From JBBSOW01 sp038259365 (GTDB lineage Bacteria > Actinomycetota > Actinomycetes > Propionibacteriales > Propionibacteriaceae): a DNA stretch of 28,961 nt. The position numbers and the translations under genes were made by a program. The stretch covers positions 1 through 28,961 of the forward strand of contig JBBSOW010000034.1 in the NCBI GenBank assembly GCA_038259365.1. Direction: 5' to 3'. Position 1 is the first letter of the stretch. Each line of letters begins with the position of its first letter. Below are positions 15,279-24,871 of this stretch, piece after piece. The notes under the pieces were generated by a model. The model was not told the DNA's origin. It made no database searches and saw nothing but the letters and a program-made list of their open reading frames with translations.

Positions 15279-15920
15279 GTGACCCGCGCTACCCCCCTGC
15301 CCGCCGACGAACGGCGCGAGGCCATCCTGACCGCAGCGCTGCCGCTGTTCTTGGGTTGCGGCGGCGACGACCTGAGCACCCGCCAGATCGCCGAGGCGGC
15401 CGGCGTGGCCGAGGGAACGCTGTTTCGGGCCTTCGATTCGAAGATCGACATCATCGGCGCCCTCGTCGAACGCGCCCTCGACACCACTCAGGTGTGCGCG
15501 GCGATTGCCTCCATCGACCGCGACCAGGCCTTGGAAGATCGCCTCACCGGGTGTTTCGAGCTGCTCATCGATCGCCTGCGCACGACCACCCGGTTGTTCA
15601 TCGCCCTCATGTCCCGCGAGATCCACGGCGGCCATCGACGCCACGACCCCCAGGTGGAGGCCAGCCGGTCGGCCGCGATCCGCACCGCCATCGTCGACGT
15701 CATCGGGGCGGACGCGGACCGGCTAGGGGTGCCGGCCGATTTCGCTGCCGAATACCTGCGGGCGACCGCCTTCGCGTCCGCCCACCCCAGCTTCGCGCCG
15801 ATCCTGTCCGGTACTGCCGACCCCGCTGACCCGCTCGCCGGCGAAGACGTCGCGCTTACGCATCGCGACGCCGTCCACTGCCTGCTGCACGGGATACTGC
15901 GGAAGGAGTCGGCGTGCTGA
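15279..15920 (+). CDS. TetR family repressor of the ABC exporter
   Basis: About 213 aa. The N-terminal helix-turn-helix reads RREAILTAALPLFLGCGGDD followed by STRQIAEAAGVAEGTLFRAFDSK, typical of TetR. The C-terminal ligand domain is not assignable. GTG 15279 is chosen since the promoter predicts transcription to begin there (leaderless) and the earlier in-frame GTG at 15246 lies in the operator. The gene overlaps the first ABC gene by 7 nt (GTGCTGA). It very probably represses its own operon and is released by a substrate of the exporter. Confidence 0.93.
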   Translation: MTRATPLPADERREAILTAALPLFLGCGGDDLSTRQIAEAAGVAEGTLFRAFDSKIDIIGALVERALDTTQVCAAIASIDRDQALEDRLTGCFELLIDRLRTTTRLFIALMSREIHGGHRRHDPQVEASRSAAIRTAIVDVIGADADRLGVPADFAAEYLRATAFASAHPSFAPILSGTADPADPLAGEDVALTHRDAVHCLLHGILRKESAC

Positions 15921-17647
15921 TTCGCCTGCTGCGCCGCTATCTCGCCCCCTCCAAGCGCCTCCTCGGCATCGTCGTGGCCTTGCAGCTAGTGGCCACGATG
16001 GCGGCCCTCACCCTGCCCACCCTCAACGCCCGGATCATCGACAACGGCGTGATCACCGGCGACATCGACTACATCCTGCGGTTCGGGATGATCATGCTCG
16101 GGATCAGCGTCTTACAGGTGCTGTGCACCATCGGCGCGGTCCGCGCCGGCGCCATGGCGGCCATGATGTTCGGCCGCGACGTGCGCGGCGCGCTGTTCCA
16201 TCGGGTGCTGGGATTCTCCGCCCGCGAGGTCAACCACTTCGGCGCCCCGTCGCTGATCACGCGCAACACCAACGACGCCCAGCAGGTACAGATGCTGGTG
16301 ATGCTCAGCACCACGCTGATGGTCACCGCCCCGATCAACATGATCGGCGGGGTCTTCATGGCGTTGCGTGAGGACGTCGGGCTCTCGGGGATCCTGCTCG
16401 TCTCGGTGCCCGTGCTGGTGCTCGTCATCGCCGTCCTGGTCCGCTTCATGAGTCCGCTGTTTCGGGCCATGCAAAAGCGCATCGACGCCCTCAACCGGGT
16501 GCTACGCGAGCAGATCCAGGGCATCAGGGTCGTGCGCGCGTTCGTCCGCGAACCCTACGAGGCCGAGCGCTTCGCCCGGGCGAACGCCGATCTGACCGAC
16601 ACCGCGACCAAGGTCGGCCGACTGATGGCCATGATGTTCCCGCTCGTCATGCTGATCGTCAACCTCTCCAGCGTCGCCGTCATCTGGTTCGGCGCCGGCC
16701 GCATCGAGTCGGGCAGCCTGCAGGTCGGCCAGCTGACCGCCTTCTTGGCCTACCTCATCCAGATCCTCATGTCGGTGCTGATGGCCACCTTCGTGCTCGT
16801 CATGGCGCCCCGCGCCGCCGTCTGCGCCGAGCGTATCGGCGAGGTGCTCGAGACGCCGAGCTCGGTGGCCGATCCGGTCCACCCCGTCACGGCGCTGGAC
16901 CGGGCCGGTCACGTTCGGTTCGCGGCCGTCGAGTTCAGCTACCCCGGCGCCGACGAACCGGTGCTGAAGGGCGTCTCGTTCGCCGTCGAACCCGGCAAGA
17001 CCACGGCCATCATCGGCTCCACCGGATCGGGCAAGACGACGCTGATCTCGCTGATCCCGCGGCTCTTCGACGCCACCGGCGGCGCGGTGTCGGTCGACGG
17101 CAGCCCCGTCGGCGACATCGACCAGGAACTGCTGTGGTCCCGCATCGGGCTCGTGCCCCAAAAACCGTTCCTGTTCTCCGGGACGATCGCTTCCAACCTG
17201 CGCTACGGCAACCCCGAGGCCACCGACTCGGAGCTCTGGACCGCCCTGGAGGTGGCCCAGGCGCGCGATTTCGTCGAGGACCTCGAGGAGGGGCTCGAGG
17301 CGCCCATCGCCCAGGGCGGCACGAACGTCTCCGGCGGACAGCGACAGCGGCTTTCCATCGCCAGGGCGTTGGTGAAGCGGCCCGAGATCTACATCTTCGA
17401 CGACTCCTTCTCCGCGCTTGATGTCGCCACCGACGCCCGCCTGCGCGCCTCGCTCAAGCCGTTCACCGCCTCGTCGGCGCTCATCATCGTCGCCCAGCGG
17501 GTGTCCACCATCATCGGGGCCGATCAGATCGTCGTGCTCGAGGACGGTGAGATCGTCGGCCTGGGACGCCACGAGGAACTGCTCGAAACCTGCCCCACCT
17601 ACGCCGAGATCGTCGACTCTCAGCTCAGCACGGAGGCGGCCGCATGA
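15914..17647 (+). CDS. ABC exporter half-transporter with degenerate ATPase site
   Basis: A 577-aa type IV ABC exporter subunit: six membrane helices (about residues 1-310) then a nucleotide-binding domain. Walker A GSTGSGKTT is near residue 368, Q-loop VPQKPFLF near 413, and a canonical signature NVSGGQRQR near 472. Walker B reads IFDDSFSALD with Asp instead of the catalytic Glu, and the switch histidine is Gln (IVAQRVST). This is the degenerate half of a heterodimer, as in TM287/288, BmrCD or TmrAB. Its intact signature motif would complete the active ATP site of the second subunit. It overlaps both neighbours, tetR by 7 nt and the next ABC gene by 4 nt. Confidence 0.94.
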   Translation: MLIRLLRRYLAPSKRLLGIVVALQLVATMAALTLPTLNARIIDNGVITGDIDYILRFGMIMLGISVLQVLCTIGAVRAGAMAAMMFGRDVRGALFHRVLGFSAREVNHFGAPSLITRNTNDAQQVQMLVMLSTTLMVTAPINMIGGVFMALREDVGLSGILLVSVPVLVLVIAVLVRFMSPLFRAMQKRIDALNRVLREQIQGIRVVRAFVREPYEAERFARANADLTDTATKVGRLMAMMFPLVMLIVNLSSVAVIWFGAGRIESGSLQVGQLTAFLAYLIQILMSVLMATFVLVMAPRAAVCAERIGEVLETPSSVADPVHPVTALDRAGHVRFAAVEFSYPGADEPVLKGVSFAVEPGKTTAIIGSTGSGKTTLISLIPRLFDATGGAVSVDGSPVGDIDQELLWSRIGLVPQKPFLFSGTIASNLRYGNPEATDSELWTALEVAQARDFVEDLEEGLEAPIAQGGTNVSGGQRQRLSIARALVKRPEIYIFDDSFSALDVATDARLRASLKPFTASSALIIVAQRVSTIIGADQIVVLEDGEIVGLGRHEELLETCPTYAEIVDSQLSTEAAA

Positions 17648-19656
17648 GCACCGATTCGGCTCCTGAGACGGCGGCCAAGGCGCCCGAACGCCCCAAGCAC
17701 GGCCCGGCCGGTGGGGGCGGGCACGGGCCGATGGGTGGCCAGCGGGCGCAGGAGAAGGCGATCAACTTCGGCCCCTCGCTGAAACGCCTGCTCGGCCACC
17801 TCCGGCCCGAACGCCTCATCGTCGGGCTGGTCATCGCGCTCGCGATCGCCGGAGTGGGGTTCTCCGTGCTGGGCCCCAAGCTACTCGGCATGGCCACCGA
17901 CATCGTCTTTGCCGGCGTCCTCGGCGCCCAACTCCCGGCCGCGCTGTCCAAGGCCCAGGTGATCGCCCAGGCTCGGGCGCGGGGCGACGAATCCTTCGCA
18001 GACCTGGTGACGCGGGTCGATCTCGTGCCCGGACAGGGTATCCAGTTCGATCAGCTCGCACAGATGTTGATCATCGTGATCATCGCCTACCTCCTGGCCG
18101 CGGTCTTGATGATGTGGCAGGGCTACCTGCTCAACGGGGCCGTGCAGCGCTCGATCTACCGGATGCGCGAGGAGGTCTCGGACAAGCTGCAGCGCCTGCC
18201 CCTGCGTTACTTCGACAACCAGCCGCGCGGTGAGCTGTTGAGCCGGGTCACCAACGACATCGACAACGTCTCGCAGACAATGCAGCAGACCCTCAGCCAG
18301 CTCCTGACGTCCGTGCTCACCCTGCTTGGTGTGATGACGATGATGTTCATCATCTCCCCGCTCTTGGCCCTGATCGCGTTGATCACCATCCCGATCACCG
18401 TCGCGGTCGCCGCCGCGGTCGGCAAGCGCGCCCAGCGCTTGTTTGCGGACAACTGGAAGTACACCGGCGAGCTGAACGCCCACGTCGAGGAGGCCTTCAG
18501 CGGTCACTCCCTGGTCAAGGTGTTCGGCCGCCAGCGCGAAGTGGAGGCCGTCTTCGCCGAGCGCAACGACCTGCTCTACCGCGCCGCGTTCGGCTCGCAG
18601 TTCGTGTCAGGTCTGATCATGCCGCTGACCATGTTCATCGGCAACCTCAACTACGTGGCGATCGCGGTCATCGGCGGCATCCGCGTGGCCTCGGGACAGC
18701 TCAACCTGGGCGACGTGCAGGCCTTCATCCAGTACTCGCGTCAGTTCACCCAGCCGCTCACCCAGTTGGCCTCGATGGCCAACCTGCTGCAGTCCGGCGT
18801 GGCGTCGGCCGAGCGGGTCTTCGAGGTGTTGGACGCCAAAGAGCAGGAGCCCGAGGTCGACGGGGAGCTGAGTCCCACCCGCGGCCGCATCGAGTTCGAG
18901 CACGTCGACTTCAGCTACGACGCCGAGAAGCCCCTGATCCAAGACCTCTCACTGCTCGTGGAGCCCGGTCAAACGGTGGCCATCGTCGGGCCGACCGGTG
19001 CCGGGAAGACCACCCTGGTCAACCTCGTGATGCGGTTCTACGAGCTTGTCGGCGGGCGGATCCTGCTCGGCGGTGTCGACATCACCGACGTGCCGCGCAG
19101 CGCCCTTCGCTCTACCGTCGGCATGGTGCTCCAAGACACCTGGCTCTTCCACGGCAGCATCCGGGAAAACATCGCCTACGGACGGCCCAGCGCCTCCGAG
19201 GCCGAGATCATGGCCGCGGCTCGGGCCACCTACGTCGACCGGTTCGTGCATTCCCTGCCCGAGGGTTACGACACCGTCATCGACGAGGAGGGCAGCAACG
19301 TCAGCGCCGGCGAGAAGCAGTTGATCACGATTGCCCGCGCCTTCTTGGCCAGCCCGTCGTTGTTGATCTTGGACGAGGCCACCTCCTCCGTCGACACCCG
19401 CACCGAGGTCTTGGTACAACAGGCCATGAACGCGCTACGCACGGATCGGACCAGCTTCGTCATCGCGCACCGCCTGTCCACCATCCGCGACGCCGATCTG
19501 ATCTTGGTGATGGAGCGCGGCAGCATCGTCGAGCAGGGCTCCCATCAGGAGTTGCTGGCCGCCGAGGGCGCCTATTTCCGGCTCTACAATTCCCAGTTCG
19601 CCGCCACGGGCGAGCAAGACGCGGGCGCGCAACCCGAGCTAGTCCGGCCCTCGTGA
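17644..19656 (+). CDS. ABC exporter half-transporter with canonical Walker motifs
   Basis: A 670-aa partner subunit. A Gly/Pro-rich cytoplasmic tail (residues 1-40) precedes six membrane helices; the first external loop is unusually long (about residues 85-140, acidic, after ATDIVFAGVLGAQ). The ATPase domain has Walker A GPTGAGKTT (~450), Walker B LLILDEATSS with catalytic Glu (~577) and the switch histidine in IAHRLST. Its signature is altered to NVSAGEKQL, as often seen in the subunit facing a degenerate site. The start ATGA overlaps the upstream stop. The pair resembles M. tuberculosis Rv1273c/Rv1272c-type exporters; the cargo is unknown, possibly lipids or drugs. Confidence 0.94.
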   Translation: MSTDSAPETAAKAPERPKHGPAGGGGHGPMGGQRAQEKAINFGPSLKRLLGHLRPERLIVGLVIALAIAGVGFSVLGPKLLGMATDIVFAGVLGAQLPAALSKAQVIAQARARGDESFADLVTRVDLVPGQGIQFDQLAQMLIIVIIAYLLAAVLMMWQGYLLNGAVQRSIYRMREEVSDKLQRLPLRYFDNQPRGELLSRVTNDIDNVSQTMQQTLSQLLTSVLTLLGVMTMMFIISPLLALIALITIPITVAVAAAVGKRAQRLFADNWKYTGELNAHVEEAFSGHSLVKVFGRQREVEAVFAERNDLLYRAAFGSQFVSGLIMPLTMFIGNLNYVAIAVIGGIRVASGQLNLGDVQAFIQYSRQFTQPLTQLASMANLLQSGVASAERVFEVLDAKEQEPEVDGELSPTRGRIEFEHVDFSYDAEKPLIQDLSLLVEPGQTVAIVGPTGAGKTTLVNLVMRFYELVGGRILLGGVDITDVPRSALRSTVGMVLQDTWLFHGSIRENIAYGRPSASEAEIMAAARATYVDRFVHSLPEGYDTVIDEEGSNVSAGEKQLITIARAFLASPSLLILDEATSSVDTRTEVLVQQAMNALRTDRTSFVIAHRLSTIRDADLILVMERGSIVEQGSHQELLAAEGAYFRLYNSQFAATGEQDAGAQPELVRPS

Positions 19657-19765
19657 GCCGGCGCGTTCGAGCGTTCGACGTCACCGGGGGCCCGCCAGCT
19701 GCTCGCGGTGTTGTGGGTGACTCGCATAACCCAGACGCTGACCGAGCCGAGCAAGGGCCCACCGA

Positions 19766-19771
19766 TAGGCT
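19766..19771 (+). promoter_or_regulatory. Possible -10 element of the GH13 gene (leaderless)
   Basis: TAGGCT lies seven nt before the GTG at 19779, identical to the element in front of lysS. No ribosome site is seen in between. Confidence 0.4.
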
Positions 19772-19778
19772 CTAGCAG

Positions 19779-21059
19779 GTGAGCGCATGGAGTGAGCACG
19801 TAATCTGGTGGCAGGTCTACCCGCTGGGGTTGGTCAAGGCCGAGCCCGAGCCCGTCGAGACCGTGCGGCATCGGCTGCCGGAGCTGATCGGGTGGCTGGA
19901 CTATCTCGTCGAACTCGGCGCCAACGGGTTGGCGCTCAACCCCGTCTTCGCCTCCTCCACCCATGGCTACGACACGACCGACTATTTCGCGGTCGACAAT
20001 CGCCTGGGCGACGAGGCCGACCTCGTTGCGCTGTTCCAGGCCTGCCACGCCCGGGGCATCAAGGTGCTACTCGATGGGGTCTTCAACCACGTCGGCCGCC
20101 AACACCCCGCCTTCCGGGCCGTCCTGGAGCGCGGACCCGAAGCTGAGACCGCCTCGTGGTTCCGCGTCGATTGGCCACCAGAGTGGCAACCCGGTGACGA
20201 CGTCCCCGCCTGGGTGTTCGAGGGCCACGAGGCCCTGGTCTCGCTGAACCACCACGAGCCCGCCGTCGTCGAGATGGTGGCCGAGGTGATGAGCTACTGG
20301 CTGGACCGCGGGGCCGACGGTTGGCGCCTCGACGCCGCGTACGCCGTGGATTCGCAGTTTTGGCGCCAGGTGCTGGCGAAGGTCCGCGAACGCCATCTCG
20401 AGGCTTGGATCGTCGGGGAGGTCATCCACGGCGACTACCCGCAATTGATCGCCGACACGGGCATGGATTCGATCACCCAGTACGAGCTGTGGCAGGGCAT
20501 CTGGCACTCCATTTCTCAAACGAACTTCTTCGAGCTGGAGCACTCGCTGGGCCGGCACAACACCTTCTGTGAGAGCTTTACCCCGCTGACCTTCGTCGGC
20601 AACCACGACGTCTCCCGGATCGCAAATCAGGTGGGCGATCCGCGCCATCTTCCGCACGCGCTCGTCGTGCTGTTCACCGTCGGCGGGGTGCCGTCGATCT
20701 ACTACGGCGACGAGCAGGGCTACCGCGGGGTGAAGCAGGAGCGAGCCGGTGGCGATGACGAGGTACGCCCGGAGTTTCCCGATTCCCCGGCGGAGTTCTC
20801 CGATCTCGGCCGCCCGATCCACGATCTGCATCAGCGGTTGATCGCGATCCGCCGTCGCCACCATCTGACGCGGGCCCGCACCGAGGTCCTCGAGGTGAGC
20901 AACGAGGTGCTGGTCTACCGAACCACGGCGGCCGAGAACGGGCTCATCGTCGGGCTCAATATCGGGGATGACGCGGCCACCATCCCGGTCGGGGACGGCT
21001 CGGTGACGATCGAGCCACACGGTTGGACCATCCGGGACCTAGACCTCACCGTGGTCTAG
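19779..21059 (+). CDS. GH13 alpha-amylase family glycosidase
   Basis: A 426-aa single-module cytoplasmic glycoside hydrolase family 13 enzyme, without signal peptide. Conserved regions are readable: region I DGVFNHVG, nucleophile Asp185 in DGWRLDAA, acid/base Glu214 in IVGEVIHG, and Asp277 in FVGNHDVSR. The C-terminal beta domain is short. It is most like small maltodextrin/cyclomaltodextrin-degrading or trehalose-related enzymes; the substrate cannot be decided. GTG 19779 is supported by a TAGGCT seven nt before it. Its stop overlaps tail to tail with the stop of the RibD-like gene (shared CTAG). No sugar transporter or regulator sits beside it. Confidence 0.92.
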   Translation: MSAWSEHVIWWQVYPLGLVKAEPEPVETVRHRLPELIGWLDYLVELGANGLALNPVFASSTHGYDTTDYFAVDNRLGDEADLVALFQACHARGIKVLLDGVFNHVGRQHPAFRAVLERGPEAETASWFRVDWPPEWQPGDDVPAWVFEGHEALVSLNHHEPAVVEMVAEVMSYWLDRGADGWRLDAAYAVDSQFWRQVLAKVRERHLEAWIVGEVIHGDYPQLIADTGMDSITQYELWQGIWHSISQTNFFELEHSLGRHNTFCESFTPLTFVGNHDVSRIANQVGDPRHLPHALVVLFTVGGVPSIYYGDEQGYRGVKQERAGGDDEVRPEFPDSPAEFSDLGRPIHDLHQRLIAIRRRHHLTRARTEVLEVSNEVLVYRTTAAENGLIVGLNIGDDAATIPVGDGSVTIEPHGWTIRDLDLTVV

Positions 21060-21850
21060 GCGGACCCGCTCGTCTCGCTCGCCGGCTCGCGCTCTTCGCC
21101 CGCGCCGTTCTCCTCCTCCGAGGCGGTCTCGCTATCGGCGCGGACGTAGCGCTGGAAGATGAAGTCCTCGGCGGTCATGGTCGCGCCCAACCGGAGTCGG
21201 ATGGGCCCGTCCGGCAGGCCCGAGATAACGCGCTTGTCGGCCTGTCCGATGAGGATGGGCGAGAGAGCCAGGCAGAGTTCGTCCACCAGATCATCGGCGA
21301 ACATGGCGGCGAGGACCTCCGGTCCGCCCTCGCTCAACACCCGGTGCAGGCCACGGTCGTGCAGTTCGGTGAGGGCCCTGCCCAGATTGACGTCCTCCTC
21401 GCCCGCGTAGACGATCTCCGCCACCTCGCTCAGCGCGTTCAGGCGCTCCTGATCGGCCGTCACGCAGGTGATGATGATGGGGCGAGTCTCGGCCTCGGTG
21501 AACATCGACCAGCTCGGATCCAGATCGAGGCTGCGGCTGAGGATGGCCAGCCCCGGCACCTCGGTGTGACCCTTGTCGAGGCGGTACTCGCGCCAGCTGT
21601 CGTCGGGCAGGGTGATCGGCCCGTACCTTTCTGCGCGAATCGTTCCCGCGCCCACCAGCACCACGTCGGCGAGGCAACGCAGCGTCTTGAGCAGGTGTTG
21701 ATCGGCGGGCCCGGTGAGCGGACCCACCTTGCCGTCCACGACGGCCGCCCCGTCGAGGCTCGCCACCATGTTCACCCGCAGATGCGGCTGCGCGGGCAAT
21801 GCAAAGAGCTCGGTGAGGTCGGCCTCACCGGCAGGGCTCAAAATCTCCAT
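21056..21850 (-). CDS. Stand-alone RibD C-terminal-type (pyrimidine/dihydrofolate) reductase
   Basis: A 264-aa reductase of the DHFR-like fold with the RibD C-terminal domain but no deaminase domain. Motifs: RVNMVASLDGAAVVDGKVGP for substrate and NADPH binding, DVVLVGAGTIRAERYGP, and SEGGPEVLAAMFADDLVDE. Full-length riboflavin enzymes carry an N-terminal deaminase; separate reductases like this are common in actinobacteria, and M. tuberculosis Rv2671 of this family was reported to show dihydrofolate reductase activity. The last ~30 residues are acidic, Glu/Ser-rich and disordered. ATG 21850 is preferred because homology begins near it. Confidence 0.88.
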   Translation of the reverse strand: MEILSPAGEADLTELFALPAQPHLRVNMVASLDGAAVVDGKVGPLTGPADQHLLKTLRCLADVVLVGAGTIRAERYGPITLPDDSWREYRLDKGHTEVPGLAILSRSLDLDPSWSMFTEAETRPIIITCVTADQERLNALSEVAEIVYAGEEDVNLGRALTELHDRGLHRVLSEGGPEVLAAMFADDLVDELCLALSPILIGQADKRVISGLPDGPIRLRLGATMTAEDFIFQRYVRADSETASEEENGAGEEREPASETSGSA

Positions 21851-22039
21851 GCCGACTACCCTGCCAGACCGAGCGTGAGACAGCGATGTTTCAACCCCAC
21901 GGCCCAAACTGAGCCCTCGACCCGGCGGAACCGCGGTGGGGGCGTCAACGCCGTCGACTGCTCATCGCGAGCACGCGAACCCCCGTTCCGAACGACGCCC
22001 ACGCCAGGTGGCAGGCTGGCCAGGACGGACGAGTGAGAT

Positions 22040-22055
22040 ATCTTGATGTCAAGAT
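22040..22055. promoter_or_regulatory. Palindromic operator-like site upstream of icd
   Basis: ATCTTGA-TG-TCAAGAT, perfect 7-bp arms with a 2-nt spacer, 53 nt before the icd ATG. It lies between a weak -35-like GTGAGA (22033-22038) and an AT-rich -10-like TTTATT (22055-22060), where a bound protein would block transcription. Confidence 0.6.
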
Positions 22056-22107
22056 TTATTCACGCGATGAGACCAGCCGCACATTCAGTCGCAATCGAGG
22101 AGAACGC

Positions 22108-24318
<2,211 letters not shown>

Positions 24319-24321
<3 letters not shown>

Positions 24322-24350
24322 CCTTCACCGACGCTGACCTTCACCGACGC
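24319..24350 (+). repeat. Tandem 16-bp duplication at the icd stop codon
   Basis: TGACCTTCACCGACGC occurs twice without a gap. The first copy begins with the TGA stop of icd, so the duplication duplicated the stop without altering the protein. Confidence 0.95.
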
Positions 24351-24356
24351 ACCGGG

Positions 24357-24402
24357 CCGGAGCCGCACCCACCGAGGTGTGGCTCCGGTCATGGTTTTGT
24401 TT
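24357..24402 (+). terminator. Rho-independent terminator of icd
   Basis: A 13-bp stem (24357-24369 with 24376-24388, one G-U pair) with a 6-nt loop, followed within six nt by TTTTGTTT. It ends the icd transcript and separates it from the dnaB upstream region. Confidence 0.9.
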
Positions 24403-24425
24403 GGCATCGGTGGACACGCCCGGGT

Positions 24426-24694
24426 GTTTCCACAAAAGGCCGGCACCGCTGTGGATAACTCGGCGGAATGCACACCTAGTCGTCCGCTGTCAACCCTTTG
24501 GACGCCTGACGTCCACGGTGGCGAACCCCGGGAAAGTATTTTTTCTCCACCACGTCAACGGTGCATCGTCCCTTGTCACAGCCATGTTCACGGCAAAGAA
24601 AGTTCGTCCTCCCCAGAGTTGTACCCAGCTTGTGCACCTCACTGAGGCGTGTCTCCACACCTAACTCGGCGTTGTCCACAGCCCCTGTGGATAA
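24426..24694. promoter_or_regulatory. DnaA-box cluster upstream of dnaB
   Basis: The non-coding stretch 24403-24871 holds three perfect boxes of the TTRTCCACA type: TGTGGATAA at 24450-24458 and 24686-24694 (minus orientation) and TTGTCCACA at 24672-24680. The last two form an inverted pair five nt apart. Weaker 7/9 matches are GTTTCCACA (24426), TTCTCCACC (24543), TTGTGCACC (24630) and GTCTCCACA (24651). A short AT-rich patch with six Ts lies at 24532-24547. No convincing gene is seen in the stretch. It may be a DnaA-binding regulatory or titration site. Confidence 0.7.
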
Positions 24695-24871
24695 CCCGGT
24701 TGGAGTGTCGCGCCTTTCGGGGCTACCGTGCCGAAGTCGAGCTACACCGATCGGCACGCCGACCAAGCCCACAAGGCGTTGGCGGCTCTTTGTCAGACCC
24801 CAGCCCTAGGTTGGCTGGAGGCATCTGGTGATGGGCAACTAGCTGTTTGGTTATCTCGGAAGGGGTAGGGC

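Noticed and set aside
16502..17572. Antisense open frame over the first ABC gene
   Set aside because: The ABC gene carries clear Walker, signature and membrane motifs; the antisense product is low complexity.
24377..24831. Small overlapping open frames between icd and dnaB
   Set aside because: They run through the terminator and DnaA boxes, lack ribosome sites and have no recognisable protein features.
24403..24871. The chromosomal origin oriC
   Set aside because: The DnaA boxes are real, but dnaA and dnaN are absent and three perfect boxes are few for an actinobacterial origin. Recorded as a DnaA-box cluster only.
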